Shown here: positions 1-7,346 of the stretch, in pieces
Numbering within the stretch: position 1 is the stretch's first letter
Layout of the letters: each line of letters begins with the position of its first letter
NCBI GenBank assembly: GCA_050287605.1
Contig: JBNKCG010000038.1
Span: forward strand, 1 to 14,432
Direction: 5' to 3'
DNA: 14,432 bases
Origin: QQUJ01 sp050287605
GTDB taxonomy: Bacteria; Pseudomonadota; Gammaproteobacteria; QQUJ01
Program-made: the position numbers and the translations under genes
The notes under the pieces: model-generated
The model's input: the letters and a program-made list of their open reading frames with translations, nothing else
Told to the model about the DNA's origin: nothing
The model's database searches: none

Positions 1-903
1 AGCGCCACCCAGGATGAGATCAAACGCGCCTACCGCAAGCTGGCGCGCAAATACCATCCGGACGTGAGCAAGGAGCCGGAGGCGGAGCGCCGTTTCAAGG
101 AGCTGGGTGAAGCCTACGAGGTGCTCAAGGACCCCGAGAAGCGCGCTGCCTACGACCAGTTGGGGGCCAACTGGAAGGCCGGCCAGGAGTTTCGCCCGCC
201 GCCTGGCTGGGATCAGGGCTTCGAGTTTCGCGGCGGCGGTTTCACCGACACCGATGCGTCGCAGTTCAGCGACTTTTTTGAGAGTCTGTTCGGTCGCGGA
301 TTCGCCCACGGCGGATTTCGCCAGCGCGAGTTCCATTCGCGCGGCGAGGATACCTACGCCAAGGTGATGATCGATCTGGAGGACGCCTACCACGGCGCCA
401 GCCGCACCATCACTCTGCGTCACACGGAGCTGGGTACCGATCAACGGCCGCAACTCAAGGAGCGCACCCTCAGCGTGCGGGTGCCCAAGGGGGTGCACCA
501 GGGACAGCACATCCGTTTGGCGCGCCAGGGTGGAGCGGGCATGGGCGGGGGCGAGCGCGGTGATCTTTATCTCGAAGTGGAGTTTCGTCCGCACCCGTAC
601 TACCACGTGGAGGGCAGCGACGTGTTTCTCGATCTGCCCGTCGCTCCGTGGGAGGCCGCGCTGGGGGCTACCGTCAAGGCGCCCACGCCCACCGGGGCGG
701 TGGATCTCAAGATCCCCGCCGGCTCGGCCACCGGACGCAAGTTGCGGCTTAAGGGGCGCGGTATCCCCGGCCAGTCGCCGGGCGATCTCTATGTGGTGGT
801 GCAGGTCGCGTTGCCGCCGGCCGATTCGGAGGCCGCCAAGGCCGCCTACCGGCAGTTGGCGCAGGCGCTGCCGTTCAATCCACGCGCGCGTCTGGGAGTG
901 TGA
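1..903 (+). CDS. cbpA: CbpA-type DnaJ co-chaperone, 5' end outside window
   Basis: J-domain co-chaperone that delivers clients to DnaK in the cytoplasm and, in enterobacteria, also binds curved DNA. The frame is open from base 1, giving 300 visible residues; about a dozen N-terminal residues (the usual KDYY..LGV start) lie outside the window. The J-domain HPD motif is at bases 55-63, inside KYHPDVSKEP, closely matching E. coli CbpA. A short Gly/Phe-rich linker follows (roughly visible residues 60-110), then the two beta-sandwich substrate-binding domains with VPKGVHQGQHIRLARQG and the PWEAALGA motif. There is no CxxCxGxG zinc finger, which separates it from DnaJ itself. It is followed directly by the gene for its specific inhibitor CbpM. 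Identification rests on recognisable motifs and the partner gene. Confidence 0.93.
   Translation, partial: SATQDEIKRAYRKLARKYHPDVSKEPEAERRFKELGEAYEVLKDPEKRAAYDQLGANWKAGQEFRPPPGWDQGFEFRGGGFTDTDASQFSDFFESLFGRGFAHGGFRQREFHSRGEDTYAKVMIDLEDAYHGASRTITLRHTELGTDQRPQLKERTLSVRVPKGVHQGQHIRLARQGGAGMGGGERGDLYLEVEFRPHPYYHVEGSDVFLDLPVAPWEAALGATVKAPTPTGAVDLKIPAGSATGRKLRLKGRGIPGQSPGDLYVVVQVALPPADSEAAKAAYRQLAQALPFNPRARLGV
894..898 (+). promoter_or_regulatory. Ribosome binding site deciding the cbpM start
   Basis: GGGAG inside the last codons of cbpA sits 10 bases before the ATG at 909, but only 1 base before an in-frame GTG at 900. The spacing favours ATG 909 as the cbpM start. Confidence 0.5.
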
Positions 904-908
904 ATGCC

Positions 909-1223
909 ATGCGCAAGAAGCCAACGACACTGCTGAGCGGCGAGGTGCTGGAGGAGGAGTTGGAGTTGACGCTGGCCGAGTTGTGCCGCGTCTGCCGGGT
1001 GCCGGCCGAGCGGGTGTTCGAGCTGGTGGAGGAGGGCGTCGTGGAACCCCGGGGACGCGGTCCCGCGCGCTGGCGGTTCCGCGGCCTGAGCGTGTGGCGC
1101 GTACGCTGCGCCCTGCGCCTGGAGCAGGACCTGGGTGTCAACGTGGCGGGCGCGGCCCTGGCGCTGGATCTGCTAGAAGAGCTGGATGCGATGCGGGCGC
1201 GTCTCAGGCGCCTGGAGTTATGA
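909..1223 (+). CDS. cbpM: CbpM-type chaperone modulator
   Basis: Small MerR-like helical protein (104 residues) that in E. coli binds the CbpA J-domain and blocks its DnaK stimulation. Visible family features are a central helix-turn-helix-like part (LTLAELCRVCRVPAERVFELVEEGVVEPRG, seen in pieces), a WRF strand, an Arg-rich helix (WRVRCALRLEQDLGV), and a leucine-rich C-terminal coiled coil (LALDLLEELDAMRARLRRLEL region). Length and order match E. coli CbpM (about 101 residues). The ATG at 909 is chosen for its ribosome-site spacing; GTG at 900, overlapping the cbpA stop, is an alternative. The position directly after cbpA indicates co-transcription so that chaperone and modulator are made together. 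Confidence 0.85.
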   Translation: MRKKPTTLLSGEVLEEELELTLAELCRVCRVPAERVFELVEEGVVEPRGRGPARWRFRGLSVWRVRCALRLEQDLGVNVAGAALALDLLEELDAMRARLRRLEL

Positions 1224-1248
1224 GGCCGTCGGTCGGCCGGAGTGGGTT

Positions 1249-1689
1249 ATGAGTGAATCGTTGCACATCGTCTGTCCCACCTGCGACAGCGTCAATCGCA
1301 TCCCCGCCCAGCGGTTGGGCGATGGCGCCAAGTGCGGCCACTGCCACCAGCCCCTGTTCAACGGGCATCCGTTGCCACTGGCGGCGCGCAATTTCGTCAG
1401 GCACGTCACGCGCAGTGATATCCCGTTGCTGGTGGATTTCTGGGCGCCGTGGTGTGGGCCGTGCAAAATGATGGCACCGGCCTTCGAACTGGCTGCACGT
1501 CAGCTTGAACCACGCGTGCGGCTGGCGAAGGTGAATACCGAGGAGGAACAGTCGCTGGGGGCGCAGTATGGCATTCGCTCTATTCCCACCCTGGTGCTGT
1601 TTCGCGGCGGAAGGGAGGTCGCCCGCCAGGCGGGCGCCATGGGCACGACCGATATCGTGCGCTGGGTCCAAGGCGCACTGGCGGGGTAG
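1249..1689 (+). CDS. trxC: Thioredoxin 2 (zinc-ribbon thioredoxin)
   Basis: Cytoplasmic dithiol reductase of 146 residues, close to E. coli TrxC (139). The N-terminal zinc ribbon has two Cys pairs, CPTC (C9, C12) and CGHC (C29, C32). The thioredoxin fold follows with the active site WCGPC (C69, C72) and the cis-proline loop SIPTL (P113). Thioredoxin 2 reduces oxidised protein disulfides and is usually tied to oxidative stress, with the zinc site tuning its redox behaviour. An open frame extends upstream to 1186, but the ATG at 1249 has GGAG (1239-1242) 6 bases ahead and starts exactly where the family starts. It follows cbpM after 25 bases and may share its transcript. No convincing hairpin-plus-T terminator is visible in the 49 bases separating it from the convergent gene. 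Confidence 0.95.
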   Translation: MSESLHIVCPTCDSVNRIPAQRLGDGAKCGHCHQPLFNGHPLPLAARNFVRHVTRSDIPLLVDFWAPWCGPCKMMAPAFELAARQLEPRVRLAKVNTEEEQSLGAQYGIRSIPTLVLFRGGREVARQAGAMGTTDIVRWVQGALAG

Positions 1690-1738
1690 GTTGGCGGTCT
1701 GTTAATAAGGGGATGAGGCGCGGGGGCGGGGAAGGCCG

Positions 1739-2248
1739 CTAGACACCGCCGCCGCGGTGAACGATCTCGTAGTAGAGTTTTTCCAGCTCGATCTTGTGCT
1801 TGGTCTCTTCGTTGGCGAGATAGCGGAACAGATCGCGGATGGGGCCGGAAGGGGCGGTTTCGGCCAGTTCGCCGTAGTGGACCATGGCGGTGTGCTCGCG
1901 GCCCATGGCGTACTGAAGTACGGCCTGATCGTCCGGCTGCTCGCCCAGCTCGGGCAGGTGCAGGCAGTCGGAGAACTTGCTGTCGTTGGTCGGACGCGCG
2001 ATCTCTTCGGCGATCTGCGCCGCCAAATCGGCGCGCAGCGCCAGTTCGCTGAACAGTTCAAAGTGGCGCTGTTCCTCGGCGGCGAGTTCTTCGACCAGGT
2101 AGCGGATGCGTTTGCTGACCTTGGGGATCAACCCGCTGTAGAAGTCGCGCGCAACGCGCTCGAAGCCGATGGCGACGTCCAGGATCTCACCTACCGTGCT
2201 TTTGTTTTCGAGGCGGTTTTTGCTCTGCGGGCTGCCTTCGTGGTTCAT
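1739..2248 (-). CDS. Rubrerythrin/ferritin-like di-iron protein
   Basis: A 169-residue all-helical protein with the ligand pattern of a di-iron ferritin-like (rubrerythrin) domain: E30 in FERVARDFY, E59/H62 in EEQRH, E118 in GREHTAMVHY, and E148/H151 in NEETKH. The pattern gives two halves, each with Glu and ExxH. No rubredoxin CxxC domain is attached, and there is only one Cys, so it is the ferritin-like domain alone. Such proteins reduce peroxide or handle iron, but the substrate here cannot be read from sequence. Its ATG overlaps the stop of the upstream flavoprotein gene by four bases (ATGA), and AGGAGA (2256-2261) lies 7 bases ahead. It is therefore translationally coupled to the redox operon and is its last gene, suggesting protection of, or electron exchange with, that complex. 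Confidence 0.8.
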   Translation of the reverse strand: MNHEGSPQSKNRLENKSTVGEILDVAIGFERVARDFYSGLIPKVSKRIRYLVEELAAEEQRHFELFSELALRADLAAQIAEEIARPTNDSKFSDCLHLPELGEQPDDQAVLQYAMGREHTAMVHYGELAETAPSGPIRDLFRYLANEETKHKIELEKLYYEIVHRGGGV

Positions 2249-4047
2249 GGCAAGCTCTCCTGTTCTGTCGTCAGCGCGGTATGGATGCTGGTGGCGACGC
2301 GGTGGCCGTCAGCAACAGCGGAGACCACGTCGGGACCGCGTACCATGTCGCCGGCCGCCCACAGCCAGGCCTCGCTGCAGCGCCCGCCGGCATCCACCTG
2401 CAACCGGCCGCGGTTCCACGCCAGCTTCTCGGTGAGTGCGTCGCCCAGCAGCGCGATATCGCTCATCTGGCCGATGGCCTCGATCACCATCTCGGCGGAG
2501 TGTAACTGCTCGTCGCTCTCGTCGTAGCTGGGCGCGAAGCGTCCTTGCTCGTCGAAGATCGACTCTACGCGCCAGGTGACCAGCCCGGTGATGGCGTCGC
2601 CTTCGACGGCGACACGCTGCGGGCCCCGCGTCTCCAGAATGGCGATGCCCTCTTCGCCGGCCTCCTTGATCTCGTCGGGATCGGCGAGGAAGTGTTCCAA
2701 CTCTTCCAGCGCGGTGACGGTGACGTTGACTTCACCGTAGCGCTGTTTCTGCAGGCGCGCCAGCGTGCGGGCGATGTCCATGGCGACGTTGCCGCCGCCG
2801 ATGACCACCGCGCTGCGCGGCGTTCCGAAGTCCTCGCCCGCTGTGGCTTGGCGCAGCAGGTCGACGGCCTTGCGCACGTCCGGATGGTCGCTGCCGGGAA
2901 TACGCGTGGCGCGGCCCAGCTGCAAGCCGAGGGCGATGAGCACCGCGTCGTGCTGTTGGTGTAATTGCTCCAGCGTGACGTCGCTCCCGACACGGGTGTT
3001 GCAGCGGATTTCGACGCCCAGCGAGCGGATGATCTCCACGTCCTGATCGATGGTGTCGTAGGGCAGGCGGTACTCGGGGATACCCCAGCGCGTCATGCCG
3101 CCCGGTTTGTCCAGCGCCTCGAAGACGGTGACGGCGTGACCCTGTTTGGCCAGGTCGAAGGCCGCGGTGAGACCTGCGGGACCGGCACCGATGATGGCGA
3201 CTTTTTTGCCGCTGGCCGCAGCGGGGGCGCCCACGGCGCGGCGGATCTGCTCAACCGACACCTGGTCCATGATGTGGCGTTTGAGCCAGCGGATGGCGAT
3301 GGGATCGCCTTCATGGCGCGCGGCGCAGGTGGTCTCGCACTTGTGGGTGCAGACGCGGCCGCAGATGCCGGAAAAGGGGTTGGTCTCGTAGAGCAGCGCG
3401 ACGCCACGCTGGTAGTCGCCGTCGCGCACGGCAGCGATGTAGTCGGGAACGGCCATGTGCGCCGGACAGGTGGCGACGCACAGGCCGCAGGCGACGCAGC
3501 GGTCGGCCTCCAGTTTCGCTTGGGCGACGTCGTAGCCGTGGACGATCTCGGCGAACGAATCGATGCGTGCCTCCGGTTCCATTTCGCCCATGCCGATGCG
3601 GGTCTCCTCGGTCAGGCGGTGACCCTCGGGGCGGCGGTAACCGAGTTCGCTCGCATCCCACGACTTGGCGTCGATACCGGGCATGAAGCGGAAGGCGTCG
3701 GGATCGGCGTCCACCCACATGTACTCGTTGGACATGGTGAGCGAGCCGGTCATGCAGACGTCTACGCACAGCGCGCACCAGCAGCAGCGCCCGTAGTCGA
3801 TGCGCGGCCGCAAGCCGGAGTCGCCCGGCTTGGGTTCGCGCCCGGGTGCGGGCAGCATGTCGATGGCGGCGTTCTGGCAGATGGTCTCGCAGGTGCCGCA
3901 ACCGATGCACGTTTCGATGTCGTTCTGGTGAAAGCCGCGGTAGCGTGGGGCGCCGGGCCGTTCGGTAAGCGGGTCGCGGATGGTGACCGGATCGCGGAAC
4001 AGGTACTTCCACGCGGTGAAGGGGGAGAAGAGGTCGCGGGCACTCAT
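2245..4047 (-). CDS. NuoI/MbxN-like ferredoxin fused to GltD-like FAD/NAD(P)H oxidoreductase
   Basis: A 600-residue fusion. Residues about 1-125 form a NuoI/MbxN-type polyferredoxin with two [4Fe-4S] motifs: C47-C50-C53-C57 and C88-C91-C94-C98. Residues about 170-260 resemble the Fe-S N-terminal domain of GltD/NfnL: C184-C187-C190-C194 followed by Pro, then C229, C233, C237 and C241. Residues about 280-600 are the flavoprotein: GAGPAGLTAAFDLA (FAD, 287-300), GGMTRWGIPEYRLP (316-329), GGGNVAMDIARTLA (NAD(P)H Rossmann, 417-430), and WAAGDMVRGPDVVSAVADG (563-581, FAD C-terminal motif). I infer electron transfer between NAD(P)H, through FAD and Fe-S clusters, and the NuoB/NuoD-like core. The frame stays open upstream to 4776, but that part is out-of-frame nuoD; ATG 4047 starts two bases after the nuoD-like stop. 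NADH versus NADPH preference is not clear. Confidence 0.88.
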   Translation of the reverse strand: MSARDLFSPFTAWKYLFRDPVTIRDPLTERPGAPRYRGFHQNDIETCIGCGTCETICQNAAIDMLPAPGREPKPGDSGLRPRIDYGRCCWCALCVDVCMTGSLTMSNEYMWVDADPDAFRFMPGIDAKSWDASELGYRRPEGHRLTEETRIGMGEMEPEARIDSFAEIVHGYDVAQAKLEADRCVACGLCVATCPAHMAVPDYIAAVRDGDYQRGVALLYETNPFSGICGRVCTHKCETTCAARHEGDPIAIRWLKRHIMDQVSVEQIRRAVGAPAAASGKKVAIIGAGPAGLTAAFDLAKQGHAVTVFEALDKPGGMTRWGIPEYRLPYDTIDQDVEIIRSLGVEIRCNTRVGSDVTLEQLHQQHDAVLIALGLQLGRATRIPGSDHPDVRKAVDLLRQATAGEDFGTPRSAVVIGGGNVAMDIARTLARLQKQRYGEVNVTVTALEELEHFLADPDEIKEAGEEGIAILETRGPQRVAVEGDAITGLVTWRVESIFDEQGRFAPSYDESDEQLHSAEMVIEAIGQMSDIALLGDALTEKLAWNRGRLQVDAGGRCSEAWLWAAGDMVRGPDVVSAVADGHRVATSIHTALTTEQESLP

Positions 4048-4049
4048 GG

Positions 4050-5225
4050 CTATCTCTCGATCTCCGGCGGATAGGTGTGCAGCGACACCATCAGTCCGGC
4101 GACGTCGGAAATGTTCACGTTGACGATCAGCCGCTCCAGCAGCGCCATGGCGTGGGTGTAGGAGGGGCCGCGCACGTTGACCCGGCGCGGATAGCCGCTG
4201 CCGTCGGTGACCAGGTAGTAGCCGTATTCGCCGCGCGAGCACTCGCCGCGTACGTAGGTTTCGCCGCGCGGAATCTTCCAGTGCAACACGTTGGGAAGCC
4301 GCGTCATCACCGGGCCTTTTCGTGGCATTTTGGCGAGGATCTGGCGAATGAGGTCGATGGACATGAGCACGTCGCGGCGGCGTACGTCGGCGCGGGTGTA
4401 GGCGTCGGAGTCGCTGCCGGTGACCGGTTCGAAATCGAGTTCTGGGTAGACCAGGTAGGGTTGGTCCTTGCGCACGTCCTTGGCGACGCCGCCGGCGCGG
4501 GCGTTGGGCCCGGTAACGCCGTAGGCTTCCATCATTTCTGCATCGATGACACCCAGTCCCACGGCGCGGCGCTTGAACACGGCGTTGTGGAACATCACTT
4601 CGTGTACGTCCTTCATAGTGCGTTCGAATTCGCGCAGCGTCTCTTCCATGCGGCCGGCGAATCCGTCCGGCAGGTCGTCGCGCACGCCGCCGGGCAGGAT
4701 GAACATGTGGTAGATGCGCGCGCCGCTCAGCTCTTCGAAACGGTCCAGCATCAGGTCGCGCACGTAGGTGGTCCACTGGCCGATGACCCCCAGGCCGAAG
4801 GCGCCGGACTGGCCGCCCAGGTACATCATGTAGCTGTTGAGGCGGCCCATCTCCAGGATCAGGGTGCGGATCCAGTTGGCCTTTTCGGGCACCTCGATGC
4901 CGGCCAGCTCTTCAACGGCGGCGGCGTAGCAGTATTCGTTGAAGTCCGGCTCGGGCACGCAGATGCGGCAGACGATGGGAAAGCACTGGATGAAGGTGCG
5001 TCGCTCCATCAGTTTTTCGAAACCGCGGTGCAGGTAGCCGACGTGGGTTCTGCCTTCCACCACTTCGTCGCCGCAGACGGTGAGCTCCACAGACATGTTG
5101 CCGGTGATGCCCGGATGCTGCGGTCCTTGCCATAGTTTCAGGTATTTGCCCGACGTGAGGTCGATGTCCAGTGACCCGTCACTCTTCTGAGCGGGATACT
5201 GGCTGCGGTCGGGTACGTAGTTCAT
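4050..5225 (-). CDS. nuoD: NuoD/MbxL-like catalytic subunit (NiFe-hydrogenase large-subunit family)
   Basis: Large subunit of the peripheral core, 391 residues, close to NuoD/Nqo4. It carries GPQHPG (34-39), GYLHRGFEKLMERRTFIQ (63-80), the AVEELAGIEVPE segment, GGVRDDLP, GVTGP(N)ARAGG, and a RGEYGYYLVTDG block near 331-342, all in family order. It differs from complex I: CRIC (C86, C89) lies at the hydrogenase N-terminal Ni-ligand site, and no Cys occurs after C329, so a NiFe centre is not expected. By eye alignment to Thermus Nqo4, the quinone-binding His38 is Thr41 and Tyr87 is Val90. The protein should sit at the NuoB interface in the cytoplasm. It is one base downstream of the nuoC-like gene. 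The name nuoD reflects family only; MbxL is the closer functional analogue. Confidence 0.9.
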   Translation of the reverse strand: MNYVPDRSQYPAQKSDGSLDIDLTSGKYLKLWQGPQHPGITGNMSVELTVCGDEVVEGRTHVGYLHRGFEKLMERRTFIQCFPIVCRICVPEPDFNEYCYAAAVEELAGIEVPEKANWIRTLILEMGRLNSYMMYLGGQSGAFGLGVIGQWTTYVRDLMLDRFEELSGARIYHMFILPGGVRDDLPDGFAGRMEETLREFERTMKDVHEVMFHNAVFKRRAVGLGVIDAEMMEAYGVTGPNARAGGVAKDVRKDQPYLVYPELDFEPVTGSDSDAYTRADVRRRDVLMSIDLIRQILAKMPRKGPVMTRLPNVLHWKIPRGETYVRGECSRGEYGYYLVTDGSGYPRRVNVRGPSYTHAMALLERLIVNVNISDVAGLMVSLHTYPPEIER

Positions 5226-5226
5226 C

Positions 5227-5772
5227 TCATTGCCCGTCCGGATAGAGTTTCTGTTTCATGTACTGCTCGGGATCGTGGGATTCGCGTCCCGGGCGGTGGT
5301 TGAAGTTCTCATCGGAGAACTGCTTGGTATCGAAATCGCGGCGGTAGGGTGGCTTGTCGATCCAACCTTCGAGGATGAAGTCCTCCTCGATGCGCGGGCT
5401 GCCGGGGAAATCGATGCCGAACATCTCGCGCAGCTCGCGCTGGTAGGTGGCGGCCGTGGGCCACAGATCGTGGATGCTCTCCATGCTTGCCAGGCCGTCG
5501 ATCGGGCGGGGGATTGTGACGCGCACGCCCAGGTCGCAGGCGGCGCCGCGGTTGCTGAGCAGGTAGGTGAGCTGGAAGCGCTCCTCCTCAATCCAATCCA
5601 CCGCCGTCAGCAACACCAGATGGGTGAAGCCCTCGCGGTCGCGCATGTGCACCAGCAACGGCCGCAGGTTTTCGGCCGCTACGGTAACGAACCCAAGATC
5701 AGGCCGCTGCTCGGTAAGTTCGCCGAGGGGAAACAGGGTCCGCAACCGCTTGTAGAGATCTCGCAGGTTCAT
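5227..5772 (-). CDS. nuoC: NuoC/MbxK-like 30-kDa subunit
   Basis: A 181-residue homologue of NuoC, the structural 30-kDa subunit that caps NuoD and NuoB in complex I and group 4 hydrogenases. The signature YQRELREMFGIDFPGSPR (110-127) corresponds to the family ERExxDMFGI block and is followed by FILEGW and PYRRDF, the usual Arg-rich end of the domain. A Gln/Arg-rich tail of about 35 residues extends past it. There is no cofactor motif, as expected. It is separated by four bases from the nuoB-like gene upstream and one base from the nuoD-like gene downstream. NuoC and NuoD are separate genes here, unlike the fused NuoCD of enterobacteria. Confidence 0.9.
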   Translation of the reverse strand: MNLRDLYKRLRTLFPLGELTEQRPDLGFVTVAAENLRPLLVHMRDREGFTHLVLLTAVDWIEEERFQLTYLLSNRGAACDLGVRVTIPRPIDGLASMESIHDLWPTAATYQRELREMFGIDFPGSPRIEEDFILEGWIDKPPYRRDFDTKQFSDENFNHRPGRESHDPEQYMKQKLYPDGQ

Positions 5773-5776
5773 CGCG

Positions 5777-6418
5777 TCACCAGTTGTAATCGGGCATGTC
5801 CCAGTCGTGGATCACCTTCTTCTGGTTGGCCTTGTACCAGTCGAAGTTTTCGGCGTATTGGTTGGCGCCTTCGGCCTTGCCGGCGCGAATGATCTTTTTC
5901 AGCTCCTGGAAACCAGCCAGCAGCGCCTCGGGGCGCGGCATGCAGCCGGCGATGTAGAGATCCACCGGCAGGTAGTCGTCGAGACGCTTGATGGTGTTGT
6001 AGGAGTCCCAGTACATGCCGCCGTTGATGGTGCACGAGCCGAGACCCACCACGTACTTGGGGTTCTGCATCTGTTCGTAGGAGCGGATCACGCGCTTCAG
6101 CGTCTTTACCGACAGGTAGCCGGCGATGATGAAGAGGTTGGACTGGCGCGGTGTGGGGCGCCACTGCACGCCGTAGCGGTAGGCGTCGAAGCGCGGCGTC
6201 ATCAGCGGACGCATCTCGATGGCGCCGCAGCCGGTGCCGAAGCCGAGTATCCACAGCGATTGCGAACGCGCCCAGTTGAACAGATCCTCGACGATCTTGA
6301 TGTAGGCCGGCGGCATTACCGTCGGCGCGCACTCGCAGTAGTAGTCGCGCAGCGGCTCGACCTCGAACTCCTGTCCGTCGGGGCCTTTGACCGTACGCTT
6401 CATCAATTCCGGTTTCAT
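5777..6418 (-). CDS. nuoB: NuoB/MbxJ-like Fe-S subunit with altered N2 ligands
   Basis: A 213-residue homologue of NuoB, which carries the last Fe-S cluster (N2) facing the NuoD active site. Family blocks are FGTGCGAIEM (60-69), PRQSNLFIIAG (90-100), GLGSCTINGGMY (126-136) and the AGCMPRPEAL block (157-166). Cysteines C64, C129 and C159 match three ligands, but the tandem CC of complex I is CG here, with G65 in place of the second Cys, and no CxxC of the hydrogenase type is present. Two extra Cys, C28 and C30, occur in an N-terminal YYCECAP segment. A fourth ligand is therefore unclear. The gene lies between the nuoH- and nuoC-like genes with 4-7 base gaps, as in mbx operons. Confidence 0.9.
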   Translation of the reverse strand: MKPELMKRTVKGPDGQEFEVEPLRDYYCECAPTVMPPAYIKIVEDLFNWARSQSLWILGFGTGCGAIEMRPLMTPRFDAYRYGVQWRPTPRQSNLFIIAGYLSVKTLKRVIRSYEQMQNPKYVVGLGSCTINGGMYWDSYNTIKRLDDYLPVDLYIAGCMPRPEALLAGFQELKKIIRAGKAEGANQYAENFDWYKANQKKVIHDWDMPDYNW

Positions 6419-6425
6419 GGTTTGC

Positions 6426-7346
6426 TCATATCAGTACGATGGACAGCACGCCCAGCGGCACCGCCCAAATCAGAAACCAGCGGATCGACTGCTCGACGCG
6501 GAAGCGCGGGAACACCACGCCCACGAAGGCCGACCACATATAGATCAGGAATACCTTGAGAAAGAACACCGGCCAGCTCGCCGCGCCGCCGAAGAACAGG
6601 CTCATGTAGATGACGATCTTGGCGATGGGGAAGATGGCGCGGTTGGTCTGCATCAACGCCAGGTACGACGAGTGGTACTCGGTGGGCGGACCGATGGGGA
6701 TCTCCTGGGGCGCCAGCACCACGTCGAAGGGCGGGCGCATCATGGAACCGAGAAAGCCGAGCATCGCTGCGGCCACCGCCAGGGGGTTGGTGAACACGGT
6801 CCAGTTGAGCACGCTGCCCTGCTGGGCGGCGACGATGTCGGTGATGGAGAGTGTCTGGTACTGCAACGCCACCGAGAACACCGCCAAGGCGAAGGGTAGT
6901 TCGGCAGCGGTGACCTGCGACAGGCCGCGGGTGATGCCGATGGCGGAGTAGGGGTGGCCGCTTTCGGCGGCGCCCAGCGCCATGCCCAGGGTGCCGAAGA
7001 AGACGAAGTAGAGCGCCAGGATCAGATCGCCGGCGAAGGAGAAGTTGGAAAACATCTCCGAGCCGTAAATCGTCGGTACGAACAGCAGCAGGCCGACGCC
7101 GCCCGAGAGCCGGAATACCGGTCCCAGGTAGTACATGACGCCGTGGGTGACGGAGCTGCGCAGGCCGTAGTTCTTGAGCACGTCCCAATAGTTCTGCCAT
7201 ACCGGGATGCCGTGGCGGCGGCCCACCCGCGCGGCAATCTTCTGGATCAGCGCGTTCTGCAGGAAACCGAAGTTGATGACGATGAACAGCGTCAGCAGCG
7301 CGTAGGGAATCTTCATCCAATCGAAGTTCATGGGGTCGAAGCTCAC
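6426..7346 (-). CDS. nuoH: NuoH/MbxM-like membrane anchor subunit
   Basis: A 306-residue polytopic membrane protein (about 8 helices), homologue of NuoH, which joins the Fe-S arm to the ion-pumping arm. Visible blocks include a first helix (12-33), GMALGAAESGHPYSAIGITRG (121-141, shown in part by AESGHPYSA), ELPFALAV, and the cytoplasmic loop MRPPFDVVLAPQEIPIGPPT with E215 and E223, the charged loop that transmits conformational change in complex I. The start is GTG at 7346: GGGAG (7353-7357) lies 6 bases ahead, and the GTG overlaps the upstream stop as GTGA. An ATG at residue 6 is a weaker alternative. It is co-translated with the upstream antiporter gene. Confidence 0.93.
   Translation of the reverse strand: MSFDPMNFDWMKIPYALLTLFIVINFGFLQNALIQKIAARVGRRHGIPVWQNYWDVLKNYGLRSSVTHGVMYYLGPVFRLSGGVGLLLFVPTIYGSEMFSNFSFAGDLILALYFVFFGTLGMALGAAESGHPYSAIGITRGLSQVTAAELPFALAVFSVALQYQTLSITDIVAAQQGSVLNWTVFTNPLAVAAAMLGFLGSMMRPPFDVVLAPQEIPIGPPTEYHSSYLALMQTNRAIFPIAKIVIYMSLFFGGAASWPVFFLKVFLIYMWSAFVGVVFPRFRVEQSIRWFLIWAVPLGVLSIVLI

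Noticed and set aside
2965..4074. Plus-strand open frame of 369 codons antisense to the flavoprotein fusion
   Set aside because: No recognisable domain; the opposite strand encodes clear Fe-S, FAD and NAD(P)H motifs.
4048..4776. N-terminal extension of the ferredoxin/flavoprotein gene to a start at 4776
   Set aside because: This part overlaps the nuoD-like gene in another frame, is Arg-rich and motif-free, and the protein homology begins at ATG 4047.
4050..7346. Ordinary respiratory complex I (nuo) operon or an energy-converting NiFe hydrogenase
   Set aside because: No nuoA/E/F/G/J/K genes, quinone residues replaced in the NuoD-like protein, and no C-terminal Cys pair for NiFe; no hydrogenase maturation gene in the window.
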